Assembly (NCBI GenBank): GCA_002420145.1
Contig: DIHL01000028.1
Location: 1 to 54,202, forward strand
DNA length: 54,202 bases
Reading direction: 5' to 3'
Origin: Bacteroidetes bacterium UBA5697
GTDB taxonomy: Bacteria; Bacteroidota; Bacteroidia; B-17B0; Aurantibacillaceae
The position numbers and the translations under genes are program-made. The notes below the pieces were generated by a model. It saw only the letters and a list, made by a program, of their open reading frames with translations, was not told the DNA's origin and did not search any database. Of this stretch, positions 8,568-15,937 are shown in pieces. How positions within the stretch are numbered: the stretch's first letter is position 1; every line of letters begins with the position of its first letter.

Positions 8568-8687
8568 CAGTCTCTTCGAGTGTTTTTTGCCTTGTCTTTG
8601 CAAAAAATGTATCGAGAAGTGACTGTATAACTAGTTCTCGATACGAAAATTTGAAGAGACAAAATTTTCTACTCGAACTGACAGAAT
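8568..8687. repeat. ~115-bp palindromic dispersed repeat, copy 1
   Basis: The left arm 8576-8617 (TCGAGTG ... TATCGAGA) and right arm 8636-8676 (TCTCGATACG ... TACTCGA) are imperfect inverted repeats of about 40 bases around an 18-base centre. The whole unit matches the reverse complement of the element at 36969-37073 over its length. The outer right flank (CTCGAACTGACAG) joins the short core family. It fills most of the 262-base gap between the desulfurase and the VWA-protein gene. Confidence 0.75.
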
Positions 8688-8789
8688 TATGAAAAAGATT
8701 TAATTATTAAAAAAAGTTTTATGGAATCATAAATCAATTTGCGTCATAAGTATAGATCCCTGAAAAATTAATCTTTAAAATCTATTCTT

Positions 8790-10745
8790 ATGTTTAAAAT
8801 TTCATTCTACATCGTCATGCTTATTAGTCTAATAAGCAATGCTCAACAAACAACAAAAACATGTTCGCTGTATGGCAAAATAACTGATAATAAAACGCAT
8901 GAGGAGATTCCGTTTGCCTCCATCATTTTATATAAAAATGACACCTCAAAAGTAGCCGTCTCCACATCTGATATCAATGGAGACTATTGCTTTAAAAATA
9001 TTGCTACTGATAATTACAAATTATCGGTTGTTTATGTAGGATACACCAAACACGATATAAAAAATATTGCATTTAATACAAATAACCCAACAAAAATCGA
9101 TATTCAATTAGCTACAAATAATATAAAACTAGACGAGGTTCAGGTTATTACTTATTCAACTCCAGCAATAGATGGCGATATAAAATCAGGTGGCACCGTT
9201 ACTAGGGAAGAATATCAGAATATGGCCACAAGAACAATCCAAAAAGAAGGATATTTCAAGAAACAAAAACAAAAAAACATCACTATTCGAGGAGGAAGAA
9301 GTAATCCTGTTCAATACAATACAGAAGAGTACGGCCGTATTTATGAAAATGAATATAAAGATTCGAAAAAAGATCCGCTTTCAACTTTTAGTATTGATGT
9401 CGATAAAGCTTCATACAGTAATATCAGACGTATGATTAATCAAAATCAATTACCGCAACCAGACGCTGTGAGAATTGAAGAGATGATCAATTACTTTAAC
9501 TACAATTACCCACAACCTAATGATGAGCATCCTTTTTCAATTAACACTGAATACACTGATTGTCCATGGAATAAAAATCACCAATTAATTCACATAGGAT
9601 TACAAGGAAAACAAATAGACATAAAGAATTTACCGAGTAACAATTTAGTATTCTTAATTGATGTCTCTGGCTCAATGATGGATGAAAACAAATTACCCTT
9701 ATTAAAATCAGGATTAAGATTATTAATAGAACAATTGAGAGAAGAAGACAAAGTGTCTATTGTTGTTTATGCAGGAGCGGCAGGCGTGGTGTTACCTGCG
9801 ACCTCTGGAAAGAATAAAGAGAAGATATATGACGCCTTGGAAAATTTACAAGCAGGTGGCTCAACAGCGGGTGGCGAAGGAATTTTATTAGCCTACAAAA
9901 CAGCTAAAGAGAATTTTATGGCCAAAGGTAATAACCGTATTATTTTAGCAACAGATGGCGACTTTAATGTAGGAGTTAGTGGTGATGGGGAGCTAGTTCG
10001 TTTAATTGAAAAACAAAGAGAGGATGGTGTGTTTTTAAGTGTATTAGGATTTGGAACAGGTAACTATAAAGATTCTAAAATGGAGCAATTGGCGGATAAA
10101 GGAAATGGCAATTACGCTTATATTGATAATATTTTAGAAGCAAAAAAAGTACTAGTAAAAGAAATGGGAGGAACACTTTTAACCATTGCAAAAGATGTAA
10201 AATTACAACTCGAATTTAATCCTGCTTTTGTAAAAGGCTACCGTTTGGTTGGTTATGAAAATCGAATGTTGAATAATGAAGATTTTAATGATGATAAAAA
10301 AGATGCGGGCGAGTTAGGATCAGGACACACTGTAACTGCTATTTACGAAATTATACCAGCAGGCTCTTCTGAATTAATAGCAAGTATCGATTCATTAAAA
10401 TATCAGCAACCAAAACAAACGCCATCACCTTTATCTTTTAATAATGAGGTCATGACCATTAAATTTAGATACAAAGAACCCAAAGAATCTCATTCAAAAC
10501 TGATTACTCATATTGTAACAAATAAAAAAACAGATTTTAATAATAGCTCCGAGAATTGCAAATTTGCATGTGCGGTTGCTGAGTTTGGTTTACTATTAGG
10601 AGACTCAAAATTTAAAGGGGAAACGAATTACAAAGACATTATTGCTTTAGCCAAACAAGCAAAAGGAAAAGATGATGAAGGCTACAGAGCAGAGTTTATT
10701 AGGCTAGTTGAAATGGCAGAGATTTTAAAAACGAATGTGAAGTAG
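8790..10745 (+). CDS. Secreted von Willebrand factor A domain protein (YfbK-like)
   Basis: This is a 651-aa protein with a signal peptide (1-18). Residues about 25-115 form a carboxypeptidase regulatory-like/TonB-plug-type beta sandwich (GKITDNKTHEEIPFASI). A YfbK-type N-terminal region (DPLSTFSIDVDKASYSNIRR, about 195-280) follows. The VWA domain runs from about 283 to 450, with an intact MIDAS start DVSGS (Asp291, Ser293, Ser295). A DUF3520-type C-terminal part ends the protein. It is likely exported to the periplasm or outer surface and binds a protein ligand through a metal ion. The beta-sandwich plus VWA arrangement is widespread in Bacteroidota but uncharacterised. It appears to be monocistronic. 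Confidence 0.88.
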   Translation: MFKISFYIVMLISLISNAQQTTKTCSLYGKITDNKTHEEIPFASIILYKNDTSKVAVSTSDINGDYCFKNIATDNYKLSVVYVGYTKHDIKNIAFNTNNPTKIDIQLATNNIKLDEVQVITYSTPAIDGDIKSGGTVTREEYQNMATRTIQKEGYFKKQKQKNITIRGGRSNPVQYNTEEYGRIYENEYKDSKKDPLSTFSIDVDKASYSNIRRMINQNQLPQPDAVRIEEMINYFNYNYPQPNDEHPFSINTEYTDCPWNKNHQLIHIGLQGKQIDIKNLPSNNLVFLIDVSGSMMDENKLPLLKSGLRLLIEQLREEDKVSIVVYAGAAGVVLPATSGKNKEKIYDALENLQAGGSTAGGEGILLAYKTAKENFMAKGNNRIILATDGDFNVGVSGDGELVRLIEKQREDGVFLSVLGFGTGNYKDSKMEQLADKGNGNYAYIDNILEAKKVLVKEMGGTLLTIAKDVKLQLEFNPAFVKGYRLVGYENRMLNNEDFNDDKKDAGELGSGHTVTAIYEIIPAGSSELIASIDSLKYQQPKQTPSPLSFNNEVMTIKFRYKEPKESHSKLITHIVTNKKTDFNNSSENCKFACAVAEFGLLLGDSKFKGETNYKDIIALAKQAKGKDDEGYRAEFIRLVEMAEILKTNVK

Positions 10746-10755
10746 AATCTGATTT

Positions 10756-10785
10756 TGCAGAACTTCAGCCTACTGAAGTTCTGCA
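10756..10785. repeat. Perfect 13-bp stem hairpin after the VWA gene
   Basis: TGCAGAACTTCAG, a CCTA loop region, and the exact complement form a stem of 13 bp beginning 11 bases after the stop at 10745. It has no clean T-tract on the plus side, so it may be an interspersed palindromic repeat rather than a classical terminator. Either role would separate the VWA gene from the transposase remnant. Confidence 0.65.
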
Positions 10786-10865
10786 CTCAGAAAAAGCGGA
10801 AAGTAAGAGTAAATACATACATTAAAAAATATTTGTTTTTATATTGTTTACCTAATTCAAACAAT

Positions 10866-11786
10866 ATGATAAAAAACAAGTATGATACTTCTGTTATTTT
10901 TTTGTACGCTATTGGAAAAGAAAATTTATTACCAACTGAATTTAGGCAAAAAATCCCCTACTCCACTATTTCAACATGGAGAAAAACAAATTACAGTAAA
11001 TACTTGGGCCATGAATTCAGATACCATTTTGATGACGCCTTTAAAGCTTATGAAGTTAATGCACAAAACAAACAACTCCGTTTATTATTATTTGGGCTTG
11101 CTCGTTCGTGGATCACTCTCTCCCATATCCTTATGCCATTAATAAAGCAAGCTAATGGAAATAAGGAATTACAACTAAAAGTTTTAACAGCAATTAATTA
11201 TTTAAAAAATCAAATTGGTATTGATAGAACCTTAAAGCTACTTGGTTTATCAAAACCACTCTACTATCAGTGGGTTTTGGAGGCTCGTTTTGATTGTTTT
11301 GATTCTTACACACAACTTTGTGTGAAACGACACCCACAACAATTAGAACTAAAAGAGGTGCAAAAAATAAAAACATTACTAACTAGTTATGAAACTGACC
11401 ATTGGCCTATCATATCAATACAAGCCGATTCGCTGAGAAAGAAAAAATTAGTGGCGAGTTTATATAGTTGGTACAAATATGCGAGATTATGGGGCATACA
11501 AAAAAAGTTAGTAAAAAAACAAAAAAAGAAAGTTGGTATTGTTGCCAAATATCCAAACGAATATTTACATGTTGATACAACCTTTTATCCTTTAATTGAC
11601 GGGAAAAATATTTGCATTAGTTTTGTAATGGACAATTATTCAAAAATGATTTTAGGATACCATGTGGCTAATGCTAATACATTTGATATCGTAAGAAACT
11701 CACTAAGCAAAGCCTTAAAAGTAATTGCCAAACATCCTGAGTGGAGCCGGCAGACTTATTATCGAACTCATTTCTTGAAAATTTAA
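10866..11786 (+). pseudogene. Truncated rve/DDE-type transposase, IS3/IS481-like
   Basis: The frame encodes 306 residues from the ATG at 10866 (MIKNKYDTSVIFLYAIGKEN). The N-terminal half is a helix-turn-helix region (PYSTISTWRK, GIDRTLKLLGLSKPLYYQW). The second half begins the integrase core: YLHVDTTFYPL gives the first Asp and FVMDNYSKMILGYHVAN the second. The catalytic Glu and the remainder of the core are absent. The protein ends abruptly in RTHFLKI and no continuing frame is seen downstream, so I call it a non-functional remnant. The frame is also open upstream to 10755, but that part contains the hairpin at 10756-10785 and is unlikely to be translated. No terminal inverted repeats could be recognised. 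Confidence 0.75.
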
Positions 11787-11860
11787 ATAAAATTACAACC
11801 ATTTATCGGTTGCTTAAGAATAAAAAATAATGTTTTTTAAGTGATTACCTGTTTTAAAAA

Positions 11861-11883
11861 GGCAAAGGGATTCGAACTCTTTA
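11861..11883 (-). other. tRNA 3'-end-like fragment (T-arm remnant)
   Basis: The minus strand reads GAGTTCGAATCCCTTTGCC, which looks like a tRNA T-loop (TTCGAAT) with part of its stem (one A-C mismatch) and following acceptor strand. No tRNA body is present 5' of it, so it is at best a leftover attachment-site duplication from an integrated element. The region 11787-12024 otherwise shows nothing recognisable. Chance resemblance is possible. Confidence 0.3.
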
Positions 11884-11993
11884 AAACATTCATATATCAA
11901 AGATATTACGTTTTTTCAGCTTTTTCTGAATAAAAATCTACGATACACCGAAGTTTTTACAAAATTCCACTTTTTAAAGTATCAAAAAATGAT

Positions 11994-12001
11994 TAACTTT
12001 G
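11994..12001 (+). promoter_or_regulatory. -7 element of the toxin-antitoxin operon
   Basis: TAACTTTG matches TAnnTTTG and lies 23 bases before the antitoxin ATG. A proper TTG is not seen upstream at the normal spacing, so only the proximal half is supported. Confidence 0.4.
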
Positions 12002-12024
12002 TTATATAAGCGAAATTTTTAAGT

Positions 12025-12276
12025 ATGACTACTACTATATTAAAAAAGAAAATTCATAAATATATAGATAGCACAGATGAAAGAATCTTACAGGTTGTGT
12101 ATACTATATTAGAAGAACATATTAAATTAAAGGAAGAAGAAGGGCATCATTTATCTGATTCGGATATTAAAGAATTTGATCGCAGATGGGAAAGTTACAA
12201 AAAAGGAAATACCAAAACTTTTTCACTGGAAGAAGCAAAAAAAGAAATCTCTAAAAAACTAAAAACTATTAAGTAG
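12025..12276 (+). CDS. Antitoxin of a RelE/ParE-type module
   Basis: This 83-aa charged, mainly helical protein (LKKKIHKYIDSTDERILQVV near the start, then SLEEAKKEI near the end) resembles the 'putative addiction module component' antitoxins found beside RelE/ParE toxins in Bacteroidota. The N-terminal segment would form the dimer and DNA-binding part; the SxSDIKEFDRRWESYKKG segment is typical of the toxin-wrapping region. Its stop is 5 bases before the toxin start, the usual antitoxin-first operon. It is expected to repress its own promoter together with the toxin. Confidence 0.75.
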   Translation: MTTTILKKKIHKYIDSTDERILQVVYTILEEHIKLKEEEGHHLSDSDIKEFDRRWESYKKGNTKTFSLEEAKKEISKKLKTIK

Positions 12277-12281
12277 TTTTT

Positions 12282-12578
12282 ATGTATACATTAATTCTAC
12301 TTGAAGAAGCAAAAAAAGAATGGCTTGATGCTTCAATTTACTATGAACTAAAACAAAAAGGATTAGGTCTTCGTTTTACTAAAGCGGTAGAGGAACATAT
12401 AGATATTATAACACAAACACCAAAGCACTACAAAAAATTCAAGAAAGACTATAGAGAAATGTTAATCAAACATTTTCCATTTTTAATTATCTATCGAATT
12501 GATGAGACAAAAAAGAAAATCGTTATAGTTTCCATTTTTCATGCTAAAAGAAATCCTAAAGGCAAAACATCAAAATAA
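12282..12578 (+). CDS. RelE/ParE superfamily toxin
   Basis: This 98-aa basic protein has the RelE/ParE fold signature: LLEEAKKEWLDASIYYE at the N-terminus, GLGLRFTKAVEEHI, a central YKKFKKDYREMLIKHFPFLIIYRID strand region and a C-terminal VSIFHAKRNP. The closing H-x-K/R-R-x-P is the usual end of ParE/RelE-like toxins. It may poison gyrase or cleave mRNA on ribosomes; the sequence does not decide which. It pairs with the upstream antitoxin. The gene is followed within 9 bases by the palindromic element at 12587. Confidence 0.82.
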   Translation: MYTLILLEEAKKEWLDASIYYELKQKGLGLRFTKAVEEHIDIITQTPKHYKKFKKDYREMLIKHFPFLIIYRIDETKKKIVIVSIFHAKRNPKGKTSK

Positions 12579-12586
12579 AAACATAA

Positions 12587-12724
12587 AAAGAGGCTGACTC
12601 AAAAGTCAAATTTTGTTGTCAGTTCGAGCGGAGTCGAGAACAAAATACATTGATTATCAAGGCATCTCAACTTCGCTCGATGTGACAAAACACAAAGAGA
12701 CTGCCCTTTTGAGACAGCCTCTTT
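12587..12724. mobile_element. 138-bp MITE-like palindromic element
   Basis: The ends are inverted repeats: AAAGAGGCTGWCTCAAAAG reads inward from both sides (left 12587-12605, right complement at 12706-12724, one mismatch). Inside, TTTTGT/ACAAAA and the TTCGAGCGNAGTYGAGAA core (12621-12640) with its inverted partner (12666-12680) continue the palindrome. The element has no coding capacity, so it is probably a non-autonomous transposable repeat. It sits between convergent genes and may also terminate both transcripts. Confidence 0.75.
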
Positions 12725-12744
12725 AATTAACACTTAATTTATAA

Positions 12745-13686
12745 TTAAGCTGGAGTAACAGAAGATAAAACAGAATTCATACTTCTTACTGCATCTGCAC
12801 TCTTAGCAAATAGTGCTTTTTCTTCGTCGTTTAATTTAAAGTCAACGATTTTTTCCCAACCGTTTTTACCAATAATTACAGGAACACCCATGCAAATATC
12901 TGATTGACCATATTCTCCTTCTAACATAACGCTACAAGGAATTAATTTTTTCTGATCATTTAGGATACTGTCAACAATTGTTGCAACTGCAGCACCTGGA
13001 GCATACCAAGCAGAAGTACCTAACATACCAGTTAATGTAGCGCCACCAACCATTGTATCAGCAGCAATTTTTTTCAATGAATCAGCATCTAATGTTTGAG
13101 AAACTGGAACCCCATTGTGAGTCGCTAAACGAGTTAAAGGAATCATGGTTGTATCACCGTGTCCACCAATTACTACACCTTGCACATCACTTGCAGGAGC
13201 ATTTAATGCTTGAGATAAATAACAATTGAAACGTGCGCTATCTAATGCACCACCCATACCAATAATGCGGTTTTTAGGCAATTTACTTCCTTTTAATGCT
13301 AAGTAAGTCATTGTATCCATTGGATTAGAAACGATGATGATAATAGCATTAGGAGAATGTTTTAATACGTTTTCAGTAACTGTTTTTACAATTCCTGCAT
13401 TGATACCAATTAACTCTTCACGAGTCATACCTGGCTTACGAGGAATACCAGAAGTAACAACTACTACATCAGAACCAGCTGTTTTAGCATAATCATTTGT
13501 GCTTCCGCTAATGCGAGTATTGAAACCATTTAAAGAAGCTGTTTGCATTAAATCTAATGCTTTACCTTCTGCAAAATTTTCTTTAATGTCTAAAATTACT
13601 ACTTCGCTAGCAATTCTTCTTTGTGCGATATATTCTGCACATGTTGCGCCTACGTTTCCAGCGCCGATAACTGATACTTTTGTCAT
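12745..13686 (-). CDS. mdh: Malate dehydrogenase (NAD, LDH-like type)
   Basis: This 313-aa TCA-cycle enzyme oxidises malate to oxaloacetate. The NAD loop GAGNVG is at residues 8-13, with Asp33 after the second strand specifying NAD. The mobile-loop arginines are in IPRKPGMTRE (81-90), Asp149 and Arg152 form the relay, and the catalytic His176 is in GGHGD. This is the lactate-dehydrogenase-like type common in Bacteroidota, of usual length. It lies downstream of gyrB on the same strand, separated by a short repeat core. Confidence 0.95.
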   Translation of the reverse strand: MTKVSVIGAGNVGATCAEYIAQRRIASEVVILDIKENFAEGKALDLMQTASLNGFNTRISGSTNDYAKTAGSDVVVVTSGIPRKPGMTREELIGINAGIVKTVTENVLKHSPNAIIIIVSNPMDTMTYLALKGSKLPKNRIIGMGGALDSARFNCYLSQALNAPASDVQGVVIGGHGDTTMIPLTRLATHNGVPVSQTLDADSLKKIAADTMVGGATLTGMLGTSAWYAPGAAVATIVDSILNDQKKLIPCSVMLEGEYGQSDICMGVPVIIGKNGWEKIVDFKLNDEEKALFAKSADAVRSMNSVLSSVTPA

Positions 13687-13726
13687 GATTACTTTATTGT
13701 TTTTATGTTTTTAATTTTAATTTTTT

Positions 13727-13750
13727 GTCAGTTCGAGCGTAGTTGAGAAC
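13727..13750. repeat. Short TTCGAGCGNAGTYGAGAA core between gyrB and mdh
   Basis: GTCAG followed by TTCGAGCGTAGTTGAGAA and C ends within the gyrB stop codon. It matches the copies at 7264-7290 and 12618-12641. Like the glmM copy it abuts a stop codon. Confidence 0.7.
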
Positions 13751-15708
13751 TAAGCATCAATTTTCGCATACTTCGCATTTTGTTCAATGAACTCTCTACG
13801 AGGAGGCACTTCATCACCCATTAACATTGCAAACACTCGATCAGCTTCAGCTGCACTATCAATCGTTACTTGACGTAAAGTACGAGTAGACGGGTCTAAT
13901 GTTGTTTCCCATAATTGAATAGCATTCATCTCTCCTAAACCCTTGTATCGTTGAATGTTTACGCTTTCTGGCTTATCTCCACCTAATATTTTAACCTGTT
14001 CTGCACGATCAACTTCGTTCCAACAATACACTTGGTCCTTTCCTTTTTTCACCAAATATAATGGAGGCGCCGCAATATAAACATGACCTTTCTCAACTAA
14101 TTCTCTCATATGACGGAAAAAGAATGTTAAAATTAACGTGGTAATATGCGAACCATCTACATCGGCATCACACATAATCACAATTTTATGGTAACGTAAT
14201 TTTTCCATGTTTAAAGCACGGTCATCTTCTTTCGTACCTCTGAAAACGCCTAGAGCTGTAAATATATTTTTAATCTCTTCATTTTCGTAAATTTTATATT
14301 CTAACGCTTTTTCAACATTTAAAATTTTACCTCTTAATGGTAAAATAGCTTGAAAATCACGATTACGGCCTTGTTTTGCTGTTCCACCCGCCGAATCACC
14401 CTCTACCAAGAATAATTCGCATGCCATTGGGTCATTATTTGCACAATCTGCTAATTTACCAGGTAAGCCAGAGCCAGACATGACTGATTTACGTTGTACC
14501 ATTTCACGAGCCTTACGAGCTGCATGACGAGCTGTAGCTGCTAAAACTACTTTATCAACGATTAAACGTGCTTGTTTTGGATTTTCTTCTAAGTAATTCC
14601 CTAAAGCTTCGCTGATTGCAGAATCAACCGCTCCAGTTACTTCACTATTTCCTAATTTAGTTTTTGTTTGCCCTTCAAATTGTGGTTCTTGAACTTTAAC
14701 AGAAACTACTGCTGTTAAACCTTCACGGAAGTCATCCCCACTAATTTCGAACTTAATGTTCTTGAACATGCCGTTTTTCTCGGCATAGCTTTTTAAGGTA
14801 CGAGTTAAACCTCTACGGAAACCAGCCAAGTGAGTACCACCTTCGTGTGTATTAATATTATTTACATAACTCTGAATACTTTCGCTATAAGAATGATTGT
14901 ACAACATCGCTACTTCAACTGGAATTCCATTTTTCTCACCTTCGATGTGAATCACGTCATCCATTAATTTTTCTTTACCTCCATCGATGTATTGAACAAA
15001 CTCTTTTAAACCACCTTCACTATGGAATGTTTCTGAGTAAGAAACACCATTTTCGTCTTTTTGACGATCGTCTAATAAATGTATTGTAATTCCTTTATTT
15101 AAAAAGGCCAATTCACGCATACGATTTGCTAAAGTGGCATAATTATATTCCCCAACGGTAAAAATGCTTAAATCGGGCTGAAAAGTAACAATAGTTCCTC
15201 TTTCGGTTGTATCGCCAACCACCTTTGCTGGGTATTGAGGAATTCCTTTTCTGAACTCCTGCATCGTAATTTTACCATCTCTGCCGTGAACTTCAGCAAT
15301 TAATGGATCAGATAATGCATTAACACAACTTACACCTACTCCATGTAAACCACCAGATACTTTATAGGTATCTTTATCGAACTTACCACCTGCATGTAAA
15401 ACCGTCATTACAACTTCTAAAGCACTTACACCTAATTTAGGGTGAATGCCAGTTGGAATACCACGTCCATTATCTTTTACACGAATCGCATTGTTTTCTA
15501 AAATAGTAACTGTTATTTGATCACAATGACCAGCTAATGCCTCATCAATAGAATTATCAACCACCTCATATACTAAATGATGTAAACCTTTTACACCAAT
15601 ATCGCCAATATACATGGCTGGTCTTTTTCTAACTGCTTCTAATCCTTCTAATACTTGAATGTTATCGGCACCGTAATTCGTCTTGTCAATCGCTGTATTT
15701 TCTTCCAT
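13750..15708 (-). CDS. gyrB: DNA gyrase subunit B
   Basis: The 652-aa ATPase and TOPRIM subunit of DNA gyrase, which supercoils DNA together with GyrA. The GHKL ATP-binding domain shows YEVVDNSIDEALAGH (Glu and Asn motif), VKDNGRGIP and GLHGVGVSCVNALS. The TOPRIM domain has LFLVEGDSAGGTAKQGR and MCDADVDGSHI. QRYKGLGEMNAIQLWETT is the canonical C-terminal motif. The length fits a GyrB without the long gamma-proteobacterial insertion. A ParE identity is less likely given these features but is the main alternative. About 230 AT-rich bases upstream contain no recognisable DnaA boxes. Confidence 0.93.
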   Translation of the reverse strand: MEENTAIDKTNYGADNIQVLEGLEAVRKRPAMYIGDIGVKGLHHLVYEVVDNSIDEALAGHCDQITVTILENNAIRVKDNGRGIPTGIHPKLGVSALEVVMTVLHAGGKFDKDTYKVSGGLHGVGVSCVNALSDPLIAEVHGRDGKITMQEFRKGIPQYPAKVVGDTTERGTIVTFQPDLSIFTVGEYNYATLANRMRELAFLNKGITIHLLDDRQKDENGVSYSETFHSEGGLKEFVQYIDGGKEKLMDDVIHIEGEKNGIPVEVAMLYNHSYSESIQSYVNNINTHEGGTHLAGFRRGLTRTLKSYAEKNGMFKNIKFEISGDDFREGLTAVVSVKVQEPQFEGQTKTKLGNSEVTGAVDSAISEALGNYLEENPKQARLIVDKVVLAATARHAARKAREMVQRKSVMSGSGLPGKLADCANNDPMACELFLVEGDSAGGTAKQGRNRDFQAILPLRGKILNVEKALEYKIYENEEIKNIFTALGVFRGTKEDDRALNMEKLRYHKIVIMCDADVDGSHITTLILTFFFRHMRELVEKGHVYIAAPPLYLVKKGKDQVYCWNEVDRAEQVKILGGDKPESVNIQRYKGLGEMNAIQLWETTLDPSTRTLRQVTIDSAAEADRVFAMLMGDEVPPRREFIEQNAKYAKIDA

Positions 15709-15890
15709 AAATTGTGAGTTCTTCTTATTAAGTATATAATTCTTAAATATAGCGATTTTATTGGGTTTTAGAGCGAACTATTTCAGGCATTTTACTAACA
15801 AATGTTAATAAAATTATAGTCAAAATCTTAAAAAAAATTGAAAAAAAATTTGCTGAAATCTGATATATTTTTTTGACTTTTTTTAATAAA

Positions 15891-15918
15891 AAAAGGCTAT
15901 CAAAATTGATAGCCTTTT
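15891..15918 (-). terminator. Rho-independent terminator of the outer-membrane protein operon
   Basis: AAAAGGCTATCAA and its exact complement form a 13-bp stem with a 2-base loop 20 bases past the stop of the minus-strand gene at 15938. On the minus strand it is followed by a run of seven T. The rest of 15709-15890 is AT-rich with nothing else recognised. Confidence 0.85.
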
Positions 15919-15937
15919 ACAAATATAAAATAATTGA

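Noticed and set aside
11861..11883. Complete tRNA gene
   Set aside because: Only the T-arm and part of the acceptor side are visible; no anticodon arm or D-arm lies 5' of it on the minus strand.
11787..12024. Continuation of the transposase with the catalytic Glu
   Set aside because: No plus-strand frame resembles the missing part of the core, so the protein is truncated, not frameshifted.
15709..15890. Replication origin near gyrB
   Set aside because: The stretch is AT-rich, but I see no DnaA-box cluster and no dnaA or other origin-linked gene.
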